Numbered from the stretch's first letter, positions 8,282 through 17,465 are shown. The stretch: DNA of 64,000 nucleotides from Weissella confusa (GCF_004766315.1 NZ_PVSN01000049.1:1-64000), one strand, 5' to 3'. Notes: a model not told the origin generated them from the sequence alone. A program made the numbers and translations.

Positions 8282-9130
8282 ATGTCTGCGTTTATGAATT
8301 TCTTTCACGCACTCGGCGAATATACCTTTCTCCAAAACGCGCTGATTGCCGGCGCCATGATTGGTCTAATCGCTGGTATTATCGGTGCGTTCAGTATCTT
8401 GCAAGGTACCGCTTTGATTGGTGACGCGATATCCCATGCGGTGTTGCCTGGAATCGCCATCGCAGCATTGATGGGTATTCCCTACTACTGGGGTGCTGGT
8501 GTGTTCGGCCTACTAGCCGCATTAGTGATTAACTTCATTTCTGAACACACACCATTGAAGACAGATGCTGCGATTGGTTTAACGTTCAGTACTTTCTTCG
8601 CTTTAGGAACCATCATTATGACGGCCGGGCATTCAACAACCAAGCTAACCGATATTCTATTTGGAAATATTTTGGCCGTTTCAAGCGGTGATTTGATTTC
8701 TAGTTTGGTCATCGGCTTGATTGTCATTGCGGTTGTGACGACTTTCTATCGCGAATTGTACTTAACAACATTTGATCGTTCATATGCCCAAGCACAAGGG
8801 ATTCACGCTAATCTATTCCGCAACATCTTAGTGGTCTTGATTACGTTGGTTATCATTGTTGCGTTGCGTGCGGTTGGGGTTATCTTGGTGACGGCATTGC
8901 TCATCACCCCCGCTGCCAGTGCACGTTTGGTGGTTAAGCGATTCCAACCAATGATTTGGCTATCATCATTCTTCGGTTTGATAAGCGCTTTTGTTGGCTT
9001 GTTCCTCAGTTACACCTTTGACTGGCCTTCTGGTCCAGCTATTGTTGTAACCGGTGCGGTTATTTTTATTATTTCGTTTTTGATTCACTTGGTTACGCGT
9101 CGTCGCATGCATGACCAAGCTACTAAATAG
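8282..9130 (+). CDS. Mn/Zn ABC transporter permease
   Basis: A 282-residue integral membrane protein of the ABC-3 (ZnuB/MntC/SitC) family, forming the channel of a divalent-metal importer. About eight hydrophobic segments are visible, starting with NALIAGAMIGLIAGIIG. The family loop GDAISHAVLPGIA (about 46-58) contacts the ATPase, and RAVGVILVTALLITPAASAR lies near 200. It begins 2 bases after the ATPase stop, with the GGGAGG site inside the ATPase end, so translation is coupled and the upstream stop could lower its output. The substrate, Mn or Zn, is not fixed by the sequence. Confidence 0.9.
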   Translation: MSAFMNFFHALGEYTFLQNALIAGAMIGLIAGIIGAFSILQGTALIGDAISHAVLPGIAIAALMGIPYYWGAGVFGLLAALVINFISEHTPLKTDAAIGLTFSTFFALGTIIMTAGHSTTKLTDILFGNILAVSSGDLISSLVIGLIVIAVVTTFYRELYLTTFDRSYAQAQGIHANLFRNILVVLITLVIIVALRAVGVILVTALLITPAASARLVVKRFQPMIWLSSFFGLISAFVGLFLSYTFDWPSGPAIVVTGAVIFIISFLIHLVTRRRMHDQATK

Positions 9131-9140
9131 GAGTTTTATT

Positions 9141-10091
9141 ATGAAGCGAGTTATTGGGATTATTGTTGCGATTGCTGTTATTGCCGGTGTTGCCTTTGGG
9201 TTGACGCACCGCAATTCAGCTTCTGACGGTCGTTCAAGCGACGGTCGTTTGAATGTTGTGTCTTCTTTTTCAATCATTAACGAAATTAGCCAAGAAGTTG
9301 GTGGTAAGTACGTTAATGCACACACGATTACAGCGATTGGCGCTGACCAACACGATTACGACCCTACGCCTACTGACGTTAAGCGTACGCAAGACGCAGC
9401 CATCGTCTTTGCAAACGGTTTGAACCTTGAAAAAGGTGGTTCAGGTTGGTTTGACAAGTTGATGAAGACAACTGACAAGCACTACGGAAAGCAAATTTTC
9501 AACGTGACTGACGGTATTGACACAATCAAGTTGACGACGGCCGGTGTTGCTGGTCAAGATAACCCTCACGCTTGGAACGGTATCTTGGAAGGTAAGACTT
9601 ATGCTGCTAACATTGCCAAGGTGCTTGAGAAGAAGGATCCTGAGCACAAGGCTGACTACGCAAAGCGCGCTGCAGCTTACGAAGCTAAGTTGCAAGCTCT
9701 TTACGAGAAGTGGGACGCTAAGTTCTCTGCCCTACCTGCTGATGACAAGAAGTTGGTGACGCAAGAAGGTGCCATGGCATACTTCGCTCGTGACTTTGGT
9801 TTGAAGCCATACTTCATTTGGGAAATCGATACAGAATCAAACGGTACGCCTTCACAAATCCGTACGCTAGTTGAATCATTGCAAGGCGAAAAGGTTCCTG
9901 CAACCTTCGTTGAGCAAGGTGAGTCAGACAAGCCAATGCAAACTGTTATTTCACAAATTGATTCACACATCGCTGGTGAATTGTGGACGGACTCAGTTTC
10001 AAAGAAGTCTGGTGTTGTGCCAACGTACTACGATTTGTTGAACCACAATGCTGAGACAATCTACAACGGATTGACTGGTAACGATAAGTAA
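9141..10091 (+). CDS. Mn/Zn ABC transporter substrate-binding protein
   Basis: A 316-residue cluster A-I (PsaA/ZnuA/MtsA) metal-binding protein. An N-terminal hydrophobic segment (MKRVIGIIVAIAVIAG, 1-16) would anchor or export it. There is no Cys in the first 30 residues, hence no lipobox, unlike most Gram-positive members. Candidate metal ligands are His in GADQHDYDPTP and DNPHAW, Glu/Asp in WEIDTES and Asp in ELWTDS. The start at 9141 follows AGGAG closely and overlaps nothing; an ATG at 9111 inside the permease gene lacks a site. A strong terminator follows at 10099. Confidence 0.9.
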   Translation: MKRVIGIIVAIAVIAGVAFGLTHRNSASDGRSSDGRLNVVSSFSIINEISQEVGGKYVNAHTITAIGADQHDYDPTPTDVKRTQDAAIVFANGLNLEKGGSGWFDKLMKTTDKHYGKQIFNVTDGIDTIKLTTAGVAGQDNPHAWNGILEGKTYAANIAKVLEKKDPEHKADYAKRAAAYEAKLQALYEKWDAKFSALPADDKKLVTQEGAMAYFARDFGLKPYFIWEIDTESNGTPSQIRTLVESLQGEKVPATFVEQGESDKPMQTVISQIDSHIAGELWTDSVSKKSGVVPTYYDLLNHNAETIYNGLTGNDK

Positions 10092-10098
10092 ACAATTA

Positions 10099-10137
10099 AA
10101 CGCCTTGGATGTCATTTTCGACGTCCAAGGCGTTTTT
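10099..10137 (+). terminator. Terminator of the Mn/Zn ABC operon
   Basis: Perfect 11-bp arms AACGCCTTGGA/TCCAAGGCGTT (10099-10109, 10124-10134) with TTTTT after. It may also serve the converging gene that ends at 10146. Confidence 0.93.
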
Positions 10138-10145
10138 ATGTGTCG

Positions 10146-10535
10146 TCATAGCTGCCCTAAATCAATGCGTAATTGTAATTCAGCTTGTTGTTTCTTACTC
10201 ATGTTCTTAACGACCAAATCATAGGAATCATGAATCAGCTTCTTGACCCCATCATCTGGAAATTCGTTTTTATCAACAACAATACTATTCCAGTGTTGCT
10301 TATTCATGTGATAGCCCGGAATGATGAATGGAAACTGTTCGCGCAACTCGGTATTGATATATGGATCATTCTTTAGTGTGATGACATTGTCATGCACAAT
10401 GCCAAACATCTTTCCCATGATATCGAAATAGTAAGTTTCCCAGTCATCACGCCAATACGCCTTAGCCCCTGGCAATGAATTTGCATACGCGATTGCCATC
10501 TCTTGTAATGGTTGGAGTTTATCTGTTTTATTCAT
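10146..10535 (-). CDS. MmcQ/YjbR family protein
   Basis: A 129-residue protein of the MmcQ/YjbR (DUF419) family, small DNA-binding-like proteins of unsettled function. Family signs are the Trp-rich YWRDDWETYYFDIMGKMFGI, LREQFPFIIPGYHMNKQHWNSI and the C-terminal DSYDLVVKNMSKKQQ. The start is MNKTDK at 10535, with GAAAGGGAAA upstream; an ATG ten codons earlier would begin inside the terminator hairpin of the next gene and is rejected. It faces the Mn/Zn operon and shares its terminator region. Confidence 0.82.
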   Translation of the reverse strand: MNKTDKLQPLQEMAIAYANSLPGAKAYWRDDWETYYFDIMGKMFGIVHDNVITLKNDPYINTELREQFPFIIPGYHMNKQHWNSIVVDKNEFPDDGVKKLIHDSYDLVVKNMSKKQQAELQLRIDLGQL

Positions 10536-10552
10536 GGCGCTTTCCCTTTCAC

Positions 10553-10585
10553 TAAAAAACGGCATCCCTGGTGCAGGATGCCGTT
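10553..10585 (-). terminator. Terminator after the 147-residue hypothetical gene
   Basis: AACGGCATCC/GGATGCCGTT arms (10558-10567, 10576-10585) with an eight-base loop, then TTTTTT on the minus strand. It sits just upstream of the YjbR gene start, so that gene must have its own promoter or rely on read-through. Confidence 0.88.
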
Positions 10586-10671
10586 TAAGATTACGCTGTA
10601 TATTTATAATAGTCCAATTCTGTGGAAAAACAACTATTTACGCTCGATGGTTGTATGTTAATTTCATGAAT

Positions 10672-11115
10672 TTAATGCAAATCATGACGCGTGACCACAT
10701 TATGGTTCAACAACGTCTTTAGCATGTCCGCTAATTTACCAGCTTGTTGCATTTCACGAAGCTCCGCTACCAACGCTTGATCATGATTGGTTAATGAATC
10801 GCTTAGTTCTAATGATTCCAGATATTCATCAGCGACTGACAACTGGTCATTCAACTTTTTCTCAAGTAGTGGCACCATATCTGCCGCCTCAACGTACATG
10901 GTGAACGGCGTTACCCCATTCTGCTGCTTAGCATTTGGTTGTTGCACTGAGACATATAAACTTTGTGGTGTTAACGCATCCTTTTCTTGGGCAGCAATTT
11001 GGCTAATGGCGACTTGCATATCCCAGGCACGCTTTATATGGTGCGCCAACTGTTTATAATACGTTTGCTTTGAATTCGCCGGTTGCTCGACTTTTTTAGT
11101 TTTCCCAAACATCAT
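10672..11115 (-). CDS. Hypothetical protein
   Basis: A 147-residue soluble protein that I do not recognise. It begins MMFGKTKKVEQ, is rich in Gln, Lys and Leu, and has no membrane segment. The C-terminal half (about 80-140) is helix-forming and acidic (LLEKKLNDQLSVADEYLESLELSD). The start is set at the double ATG at 11115 because TGGAG precedes it by five bases; an ATG 12 codons upstream would lie within the dagK terminator. It is bounded by terminators on both sides, so it is a single-gene unit. Confidence 0.6.
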   Translation of the reverse strand: MMFGKTKKVEQPANSKQTYYKQLAHHIKRAWDMQVAISQIAAQEKDALTPQSLYVSVQQPNAKQQNGVTPFTMYVEAADMVPLLEKKLNDQLSVADEYLESLELSDSLTNHDQALVAELREMQQAGKLADMLKTLLNHNVVTRHDLH

Positions 11116-11126
11116 TCCATCTCCAG

Positions 11127-11156
11127 AAAAGAGCCTACCTTCGTTCGGCAAGCTCT
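11127..11156 (-). terminator. Terminator after dagK
   Basis: Ten-bp stem with two G-T pairs (11130-11139 with 11147-11156), loop of seven, then TTTTC on the minus strand. Confidence 0.7.
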
Positions 11157-11166
11157 TGTCTACTAA

Positions 11167-12120
11167 TTAATCTTCATGTAAGTACAAAGGCAAATCAATT
11201 AGGCTATCATCTGGCATTTCATCCACGTTGGCAACCATTGCAATGTGCGCCTTGTGATCCTTGAATACAACGGGTGCATCCCCACCATATTCACCGTCCA
11301 AATTAATCATTACCTTAGCATTCTCATCCAACGGCTTGATTGTGACGTTTTCTGACTTCACGTAAAGCAAGTTTGAATTATCAACGTGCTTTCCAGTCAA
11401 CACTTCAGAAATCAATTGCAAGATTTCAGCAAACTTTGTCGTCTTAACAACCAGCAACGTAAACTTACCATCATCCAATTGCGCATCCGGTACGATTTGT
11501 TCGAAACCACCAACTGAGTTCGTCAACGCCAAGAAGAACATTGATGAACGACCTTCAAAGACACCATTATCGTATTCAACACGCAAGTTCATTGGTGCGA
11601 CACGCGTCAACATTTCGGCACCCTTAACGACATAGGCCAAGTAACCGTACATTGACTTCAACTTTGATGGCACTGAATAAGTCAATTCTGACAAAGAACC
11701 ACCAGCTGCAATGTTGATAAAGTAGGTGTCGTTGGCTTGTCCAACGTCCATTTGCGCTGCCTTACCCTTCAAAATCACCTTAGCGGCTTCCAAAGGATCT
11801 TCACGTGGGATACGCAAAGCACGTGCGTAGTCATTCGTTGTACCAGCTGGAATAATTGCCAACATTGGACGCTTCTCCAATGGTGCAATACCGTTCACAA
11901 CTTCGTTAATAGTACCGTCACCACCGGCAGCAACCAACAACTCAAAACCAGCTTCAGCAGCACGACGCGCCTCATTCAATGCAGAATTTGGTTCAGCAGT
12001 CGTCGCAAAAGCACTCGTTTCATAACCAGCCTTCTCATAGACATTCAAAATATCAACCAAGTCGCGACGAATGGCTTCGCGACCAGACGTTGGATTGTAA
12101 ATGATACGCGCACGCTTCAT
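11167..12120 (-). CDS. dagK: Diacylglycerol/lipid kinase
   Basis: A 317-residue DAGK-catalytic-domain kinase (DgkB/YegS type). It phosphorylates diacylglycerol to phosphatidate on the inner membrane face, recycling lipid left by lipoteichoic acid synthesis. The ATP-site motif GGDGTINEVVNGI is at about 66-78 and PAGTTNDYARAL near 100. The C-terminal beta-sandwich (about 140-300) contains the family NIAAGGSL and INLDGEYGGDAP. ATG at 12120 follows TTGAGGAGAG. It is downstream of gatB by 103 bases and probably separate from it. Confidence 0.88.
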   Translation of the reverse strand: MKRARIIYNPTSGREAIRRDLVDILNVYEKAGYETSAFATTAEPNSALNEARRAAEAGFELLVAAGGDGTINEVVNGIAPLEKRPMLAIIPAGTTNDYARALRIPREDPLEAAKVILKGKAAQMDVGQANDTYFINIAAGGSLSELTYSVPSKLKSMYGYLAYVVKGAEMLTRVAPMNLRVEYDNGVFEGRSSMFFLALTNSVGGFEQIVPDAQLDDGKFTLLVVKTTKFAEILQLISEVLTGKHVDNSNLLYVKSENVTIKPLDENAKVMINLDGEYGGDAPVVFKDHKAHIAMVANVDEMPDDSLIDLPLYLHED

Positions 12121-12153
12121 GGTGTTCTCTCCTCAAGTTTTCAATATATGTAT

Positions 12154-12182
12154 TGCAGACACCAAGTATATCGATGTCTGCA
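12154..12182. repeat. Inverted repeat between gatB and dagK
   Basis: Perfect 8-base arms TGCAGACA/TGTCTGCA with a 13-base spacer, in the only gap between gatB and dagK. There is no T-run on either strand, so it is not a clear terminator; it could be an operator or a weak attenuator. Confidence 0.4.
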
Positions 12183-12223
12183 TAAATTAATCTTATGTTT
12201 TGTAAACGCAGATGTCTATGCTC

Positions 12224-13669
12224 TTATTGTGGCTTACGTGCATTTAGACCAGCCATCAACAACTCGTTAACCACGTTAGGGTTGGCGTTCCCCTTGGTTT
12301 CCTTCATGATCTTTCCGACCAAGAAACCAACAGCACGGTCCTTACCGTTGTAGAAGTCAATGATTGATTGCTCGTTGTCATCCAAAATGCCGTCAATAAT
12401 TGGCGTCAAAATAGCTGGGTCTGACAATTGCTTCAAGCCGTTAGCTTCAACGTATTCGACTGGGTCTTCACCTTGCGTAATTGCTGCAAAGACCTTCTTA
12501 GCCATCTTCGTTGAAATCGTACCGTCATCGATCAACTTGATCATGCCGGCCAAGTGAGCTGGGGTCAAAGCAGTCTCTTCCAAATCAACTTGCTTCTCGT
12601 TCAAGAAGGCGTTAACGTCACCCATCAAGTAGTTAGCTGAACGCTTTGGATCAGCACCCTCAGCAACCGTTGCGTCAAAGAAGTTAGCCATAGCCAACGT
12701 TTGCGTCAACACTTCTGAGTTGTACACTTCCAAACCAAGTTCATCAACGTAACGAGCCTTACGTTCAGTTGCTGATTCTGGCAACTTAGCACGCACTTCT
12801 TCAACCCATTCGTCCGTGATGTGAACTGGCGTCAAATCTGGCTCTGGGAAGTAACGGTAATCGTCAGCCGTTTCCTTCTCACGCATCAAGACAGTCTCAC
12901 CCGTTGCTTCATCGAAACGACGTGTTTGTTGCTTGATTGTGCCACCAGCCATGTAAATCTTAGCGTGACGCTCTTCTTCGAACGCCAAAGCCTTACGAAC
13001 ATAGTTGAATGAGTTCAAGTTCTTCAACTCGACCTTAGTTCCGTATTCCTTAGAACCAACTGGACGAATTGAGATGTTGGCGTCAACACGCATTGAACCT
13101 TCTTGCATCTTAACGTCTGAGATACCCGTAAATTGGATAGCTTGGCGCAAAGCTTCAAGGTATGCGTAAGCCTCGTCTGGTGATGAAATGTCAGGTGCAC
13201 CAACGATTTCAATCAATGGTGTTCCTTGACGGTTCAAGTCAACGTATGAGTAACCATCAGTCCCGTGGGTATTCTTACCAGCGTCTTCTTCAACGTGAAG
13301 CTCAGTAATACCAACGCGCTTCTTCTCACCCTCGAACTCGATTTCCAACCAACCGTTACGGCCAATTGGCTCTTGTTGTTGCGTGATTTGGTAAGCCTTT
13401 GGGTTGTCTGGGTAGAAGTAGTTCTTACGATCCCAGTGCAAATCGCGTGTCACATCAGCATTCAAAGCCAAAGCGGCCATCATACCGTATTCCAACGCAC
13501 CCTTGTTAGCTTGTGGCAAAACACCAGGGTAACCCCAGTCAATAACGTTCGTGTTGGCGTTAGGCTCAGCACCGTATTGGACTGGTGAAGGTGACATTGC
13601 CTTTGAGTTGGTCTTCAACTCAACGTGGACTTCAAGTCCGATTGTCGTTTCAAAGTTAGGCACAGCCAT
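12224..13669 (-). CDS. gatB: Asp/Glu-tRNA amidotransferase subunit B
   Basis: A 481-residue subunit of GatCAB, which converts mischarged Glu-tRNA-Gln (and Asp-tRNA-Asn) to the amide form. It starts [16 protein letters not shown], the family N-terminus carrying the kinase domain. [14 protein letters not shown]-like [13 protein letters not shown] is near 120 and the C-terminal YqeY-like tail, which touches the tRNA, ends in [12 protein letters not shown]. The start codon overlaps the gatA stop by one base, so translation is coupled in the order gatC-gatA-gatB. Confidence 0.97.
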   Translation of the reverse strand: MAVPNFETTIGLEVHVELKTNSKAMSPSPVQYGAEPNANTNVIDWGYPGVLPQANKGALEYGMMAALALNADVTRDLHWDRKNYFYPDNPKAYQITQQQEPIGRNGWLEIEFEGEKKRVGITELHVEEDAGKNTHGTDGYSYVDLNRQGTPLIEIVGAPDISSPDEAYAYLEALRQAIQFTGISDVKMQEGSMRVDANISIRPVGSKEYGTKVELKNLNSFNYVRKALAFEEERHAKIYMAGGTIKQQTRRFDEATGETVLMREKETADDYRYFPEPDLTPVHITDEWVEEVRAKLPESATERKARYVDELGLEVYNSEVLTQTLAMANFFDATVAEGADPKRSANYLMGDVNAFLNEKQVDLEETALTPAHLAGMIKLIDDGTISTKMAKKVFAAITQGEDPVEYVEANGLKQLSDPAILTPIIDGILDDNEQSIIDFYNGKDRAVGFLVGKIMKETKGNANPNVVNELLMAGLNARKPQ

Positions 13670-15126
13670 TACTTGTTACCTCCTGGTACTTGTTCAAACA
13701 AACGTGTTGCTTGCTCGTATGCGTATGCAGCACGGTAAATCGTCTCTTCTTGGAAACGGTTTGCGATAAATTGCATACCAACTGGCAAACCATCAACGAA
13801 GCCGGCAGGTACTGACATACCTGGCAAACCAGCCATATTAACCGGAATCGTCAATACGTCGTTCATGTAAGTTACTTCTGGGTCATCTTCGTTAGCACCG
13901 AAGTTGTAAGCAACGTTTGGTGTCGTTGGCGCGATAATCAAATCATACTTAGCAAAGACGTTTTGGAAGTCCTCGTTCATCAACGTACGAACTTGGGCAG
14001 CCTTCTTGAAGAATGCATCGTAAGTTCCCGCTGACAATGAGTACGTTCCCAACATGATACGACGCTTAACTTCGTCACCGAAGCCTTGTGAACGTGTTTG
14101 AACGTACAAGTCGTCCAAGTTCTTCACACCTTCAGGACGGAAGCCGTAACGAATACCATCGAAACGTTGCAAGTTTGATGAAGCCTCAGCAGAACCCAAG
14201 ATGTAGTATGCAGCAACACCGTACTTGGTGTGTGGCAATGATACTTCTTCAACTTCAGCACCCAACTCTTCAAGCTTGGCGATACCAGCCTTGATTGTTG
14301 CCTTAACATCTTCGTTGATTCCGGCACCAAAGTATTCAGCTGGCACAGCAATCTTCATGCCCTTGATGTCGCCGTTCAAGTTAGCAGCAAAATCAGGAAC
14401 CGCTTGGTCTGAAGACGTTTGGTCCTTCTCATCTTGACCAGCCATAGCTGACAAAACGCGGGCGTTGTCCTTAACCGTACGTGTGAAGACACCAACTTGG
14501 TCCAATGATGACGCGAAGGCGATAACACCCCAACGTGATACACGACCGTACGTTGGCTTCATACCAACAATACCGTTGAAGGCTGCTGGTTGACGGATTG
14601 AACCACCCGTATCAGTTCCCAATGCAAATGGCACTTGACCAGCTGCAACAGCAACGGCAGAACCACCTGATGAACCACCAGGAACCTTTGTTTGGTCCCA
14701 AGCGTTCTTCGTCTTCTTGTAGTATGACGTTTCAGTCGTTGAACCCATGGCAAATTCGTCCATGTTCAACTTACCAACACCAACCGCACCGTTATCACGC
14801 AACTTTTCAACGACCGTTGCGTCATAAATTGGCTTGAAGTTTTGCAAAATCTTTGAGGCAGCCGTCGTCGTCACACCCTTGGTTACCAAGTTATCCTTGA
14901 TACCGTATGGGATACCTGACAAGATGTTGTCTGGGTCGATACCAGCTTCATCAATTGCAGCAGCTTCTGCCAATGCTTCGTCCTTCATCACCGTGATGAA
15001 AGCTTCATACGTATCGTCTGTGGCAGCAATGTTATCCAACGTTGCTTGTGCCAATTCAACAGCCGTAATTTCCTTGTTAACGAGTTGCTCGTGCAAGGTT
15101 TCCAAATCTGTGTGCAAGAAATCCAT
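13669..15126 (-). CDS. gatA: Asp/Glu-tRNA amidotransferase subunit A
   Basis: A 485-residue amidase-signature enzyme that frees ammonia from glutamine for GatB. The Ser-cis-Ser-Lys machinery is visible: GIKDNL (catalytic Lys, about 78) and [14 protein letters not shown] with [13 protein letters not shown] (about 150-182). Length is normal. Both ends overlap neighbours by one base (gatC stop/gatA start at 15126 and gatA stop/gatB start at 13669). Confidence 0.97.
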   Translation of the reverse strand: MDFLHTDLETLHEQLVNKEITAVELAQATLDNIAATDDTYEAFITVMKDEALAEAAAIDEAGIDPDNILSGIPYGIKDNLVTKGVTTTAASKILQNFKPIYDATVVEKLRDNGAVGVGKLNMDEFAMGSTTETSYYKKTKNAWDQTKVPGGSSGGSAVAVAAGQVPFALGTDTGGSIRQPAAFNGIVGMKPTYGRVSRWGVIAFASSLDQVGVFTRTVKDNARVLSAMAGQDEKDQTSSDQAVPDFAANLNGDIKGMKIAVPAEYFGAGINEDVKATIKAGIAKLEELGAEVEEVSLPHTKYGVAAYYILGSAEASSNLQRFDGIRYGFRPEGVKNLDDLYVQTRSQGFGDEVKRRIMLGTYSLSAGTYDAFFKKAAQVRTLMNEDFQNVFAKYDLIIAPTTPNVAYNFGANEDDPEVTYMNDVLTIPVNMAGLPGMSVPAGFVDGLPVGMQFIANRFQEETIYRAAYAYEQATRLFEQVPGGNK

Positions 15127-15437
15127 TAGCCCTCTGCTCCTTCATCAAGAATAGCTGGCACCTTAATCAAGGTATCCGTGTGTTCTGGTGCATTTGCCAA
15201 CAATTCTGCTGATTGGTGTGCGTTAACCGCAACGTCATCGCGCAAAACTGTGTGCATTTCTGTCACTGAATACGTTGGCTTTACGCCCTCCGTATCAACT
15301 TCAGCCAAAGTCGTTACCACTTCGAAAATCTTCTCCAAGTGATCTGTAAACATGTCGGCTTCAGCGTCCGTCAAAGTCAACTTTGCCAAGTTGGCAACGT
15401 GTTCAACTTCTTCACGTGTAATTTGCTTGTTTGCCAT
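15126..15437 (-). CDS. gatC: Asp/Glu-tRNA amidotransferase subunit C
   Basis: A 103-residue small subunit that wraps around GatA and stabilises the complex. Family pattern: [18 protein letters not shown] at the N-terminus and the C-terminal LRDDV segment. The start is MANKQ at 15437, preceded by GAAAGGAA; an upstream ATG gives five extra codons without a ribosome-binding site. First gene of gatCAB. Confidence 0.94.
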   Translation of the reverse strand: MANKQITREEVEHVANLAKLTLTDAEADMFTDHLEKIFEVVTTLAEVDTEGVKPTYSVTEMHTVLRDDVAVNAHQSAELLANAPEHTDTLIKVPAILDEGAEG

Positions 15438-15488
15438 GTGTATTCCTTTCAAGCTGTAATAGGTTTATTTTACCAAAAAACCGCACTA

Positions 15489-16892
15489 TTAGTACATATC
15501 GTCTGACAATTCTTCTGCTTTGTCTTCACGAACCAAAAAGCGCAATCCCTTTGGATAGAAATTCTTCATTTGGCCATCAACCAACTTACCGAAACCAGTT
15601 CCGTTGCCACCGATTTCAAGCAAGTACCAACCGTTCTTATACTGGTCGCGGTCACGAATCATAAACGTGTCGCCGTGAACGTATTGCGCCCACTCTTCGT
15701 CAGTCAATTCGTAACGACGCGTAAATTGGTCTGGGTGAAGAGCCAACGCCAAGGCCAAACTTGGTTCAAAGCGCTTCTTCTTCAAAGTTCCCAAGTGAAC
15801 CCCAACACGCATCACTTGAAGTCCCGTCAAATCAGGCGTTCCTTCTGGGGCTGCGTAAATTTGGTCACCAAAGGCAATCAACAATTCTGGGTCGTAATCC
15901 GGCATGAAGTCTGCACGGAATACTTGCCACAATTCGCGTTGGTCCTTGGTCAAGTTAGACTTAGCCAACTTAGGTTCCTTTGAAACGTAATCTTCATCCG
16001 TTTGATTTGAAATCAATTTGGCCATAAAGTGTCCTTCACCATCTGAGTGGTGTGGGAACAAACGCGCCGTCTTCTTCAAATCAGGGTTACCATCGGCCCA
16101 TTCTGGCTTTCCATCATCCATACCTTCGTACTTGTCGGCATCAACAATTTCCAAATCAGGACGTTCGTTAATCAACCAAGCAATGATGCGCTCATCTTCT
16201 TCTGGTGCGAACGTGCAAGTTGAGTAAACCAATTGACCACCCGGCTTCAACATCTTAACGGCTTCTTCCAAAATTTCACGTTGGCGTGCAGCGCTTTCTT
16301 CTGGGTAGTGTTCGTGCCAGTACTTGATTGCAGCTGGATCTTTACGGAACATTCCTTCACCAGAACATGGTGCATCCAACACAATTTTGTCGAAGTATTG
16401 TGGGAACTTTGGTGACAACTCTTGTGGTGAGTGGTTCGTCACAATCGCATTTTGGATACCAAAGCGCTCCACGTTTTCACTCAAAATAGCCGCACGCTTA
16501 CGGAAGATTTCATTTGAGACCAACAGTCCCTTTTGTTCCATAAATGATGCCAAGTGCGTGGTCTTTCCACCAGGTGCAGCGGCCAAATCTAGCACGCGCT
16601 CGCCTGGCTTGGGGTGAGCAAGTTCACCAACCAATTGGGCTGATGGCTCTTGTGAGTAAATGACACCCGTTGTGTGATCAACAGAGTGGCCCTTTACGGC
16701 ACCAAAGTTTCCCCACTTACCCCATGGCACCTTGCCATCGGCCTTGGTATCGTGCAGATTCATGTTGGCCTTCAAAGGGTTTTGACGGAACGCCTTCACG
16801 ACAGGCTTATCGAACGATTCAATAAAAGCATCTGCCTCATCGCCAAGTAATTGACGGTATTTTTCTTCAAATCCTTCTGGTAACTCCGCCAT
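15489..16892 (-). CDS. rsmF: RsmF-like rRNA cytosine-C5 methyltransferase
   Basis: A 467-residue NOL1/NOP2/Sun-family methyltransferase using S-adenosylmethionine to methylate cytosine in 16S rRNA. The N-terminal part (1-70) resembles the RsmF RNA-binding domain. The SAM site is VLDLAAAPGGKTTHLA (about 99-114). Two catalytic cysteines are present: DAPCSGEGMFRKD (about 173) and VYSTCTFAPEED (about 222). The C-terminal 130 residues match the RsmF PUA-like extension. It ends 51 bases before gatC and may be co-transcribed with gatCAB. The exact target base is inferred from the family. Confidence 0.88.
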   Translation of the reverse strand: MAELPEGFEEKYRQLLGDEADAFIESFDKPVVKAFRQNPLKANMNLHDTKADGKVPWGKWGNFGAVKGHSVDHTTGVIYSQEPSAQLVGELAHPKPGERVLDLAAAPGGKTTHLASFMEQKGLLVSNEIFRKRAAILSENVERFGIQNAIVTNHSPQELSPKFPQYFDKIVLDAPCSGEGMFRKDPAAIKYWHEHYPEESAARQREILEEAVKMLKPGGQLVYSTCTFAPEEDERIIAWLINERPDLEIVDADKYEGMDDGKPEWADGNPDLKKTARLFPHHSDGEGHFMAKLISNQTDEDYVSKEPKLAKSNLTKDQRELWQVFRADFMPDYDPELLIAFGDQIYAAPEGTPDLTGLQVMRVGVHLGTLKKKRFEPSLALALALHPDQFTRRYELTDEEWAQYVHGDTFMIRDRDQYKNGWYLLEIGGNGTGFGKLVDGQMKNFYPKGLRFLVREDKAEELSDDMY

Positions 16893-16951
16893 TCGGTATC
16901 TCCTTAAATCTAAGTATTCTTATTTATTTTACACGTTTTTCATGTATTTTA

Positions 16952-16988
16952 AAAACCTGACCTGTTGCGGTATAAGCAGCTGGTTTTT
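16952..16988. terminator. Candidate bidirectional hairpin
   Basis: AAAACC/GGTTTT outer arms (952-957, 982-987) and GTTGC/GCAGC inner arms, with T-runs on both strands. It separates the rsmF start from the plus-strand small-protein unit. Function is uncertain. Confidence 0.35.
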
Positions 16989-17063
16989 AACTCAGATTTA
17001 AAATATTATAAGGGTTGAAAAACAAACTACATTCCCACATACTAGTGAGTGCAGCAAGGAACG

Positions 17064-17157
17064 GTTTGGCCACCATTTCTTACTGTGACAGCGTGTTTAG
17101 GTTTGCATATTTGTCACTGTCTACCCTTAAATTTTCTGGGAACCGAGGTGGACAAAC
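17064..17157 (+). promoter_or_regulatory. Structured leader hiding a ribosome-binding site
   Basis: GTTTGGCCACC (17064-17074) pairs at 10 of 11 positions with GGTGGACAAAC (17147-17157), which contains the GAGGTGG ribosome-binding site of the peptide at 17161. The enclosed loop folds again: ACTGTGACA (17082-17090) with TGTCACTGT (17112-17120), one T-T mismatch. A weak -10-like TATTAT lies at 17004-17009, which would give a leader of about 145 bases. Pairings are read directly from the sequence; regulation is inferred. Confidence 0.55.
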
Positions 17158-17160
17158 AAA

Positions 17161-17202
17161 ATGCTTCCCAAGACTATCCTGAAATGGTTTGGCAATGGTT
17201 AA
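17161..17202 (+). CDS. 13-residue leader peptide
   Basis: ATG at 17161 follows GAGGTGG by nine bases, the only good ribosome-binding site in this region. The peptide MLPKTILKWFGNG ends at TAA 17200-17202, after the ATG (17195) of the next reading frame. This is the arrangement of a leader peptide whose translation opens or couples the downstream start. Too short for homology; the call rests on layout only. Confidence 0.42.
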   Translation: MLPKTILKWFGNG

Positions 17203-17347
17203 CTTCGATGTATTCAGTCCCTTGACTGTAGCTGTCGTCGCGATAATCGTTACGCCTCGAATCATTTACATGCTAGCTATGGCCTATGTTATGGTGAAAC
17301 GTGTGAACTTCGAGACACGAAAAAAGCGCCCACCGCGTAAGCAGTAG
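17195..17347 (+). CDS. 50-residue small membrane protein
   Basis: A predicted 50-residue peptide: a short N-terminus (MVNFDVFSP), a hydrophobic stretch at about 10-34 with one Arg, and a strongly basic tail (ETRKKRPPRKQ). It starts inside the 13-residue leader peptide, 5 bases before that peptide's stop, in a different frame and without its own Shine-Dalgarno sequence, implying translational coupling. A strong terminator follows at 17381. The size, membrane span, basic tail and hidden ribosome-binding site resemble type I toxins, but it does not match Fst, TxpA or Hok sequences that I know. It could equally be a small membrane regulator. Confidence 0.45.
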   Translation: MVNFDVFSPLTVAVVAIIVTPRIIYMLAMAYVMVKRVNFETRKKRPPRKQ

Positions 17348-17380
17348 ACGCCCCATTATCCAAACCTAGGAACCTGTCGG

Positions 17381-17412
17381 CCTAGCGAAGTGGCAGCTTC
17401 GCTAGGCTTTTT
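17381..17412 (+). terminator. Terminator of the small-protein unit
   Basis: Perfect 10-bp stem CCTAGCGAAG/CTTCGCTAGG with loop TGGCAG, then CTTTTTC. The T-run is on the plus strand only, so it belongs to a plus-strand transcript and supports an expressed unit at 17.0-17.35 kb. No gene other than the small one could use it. Confidence 0.9.
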
Positions 17413-17465
17413 CTATACCCAAAGTATAACACAGTCCCTATTCACTTGGAACTTTCAATCAATAA

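Noticed and set aside
17080-17265. 61-codon frame on the minus strand
   Set aside because: It overlaps the structured leader antisense, has no ribosome-binding site, and is explained as a shadow.
17195-17347. Fst, TxpA/BsrG or Hol-Tox type toxin
   Set aside because: Length and charge fit, but the residues do not match the family patterns I know; kept as unclassified.
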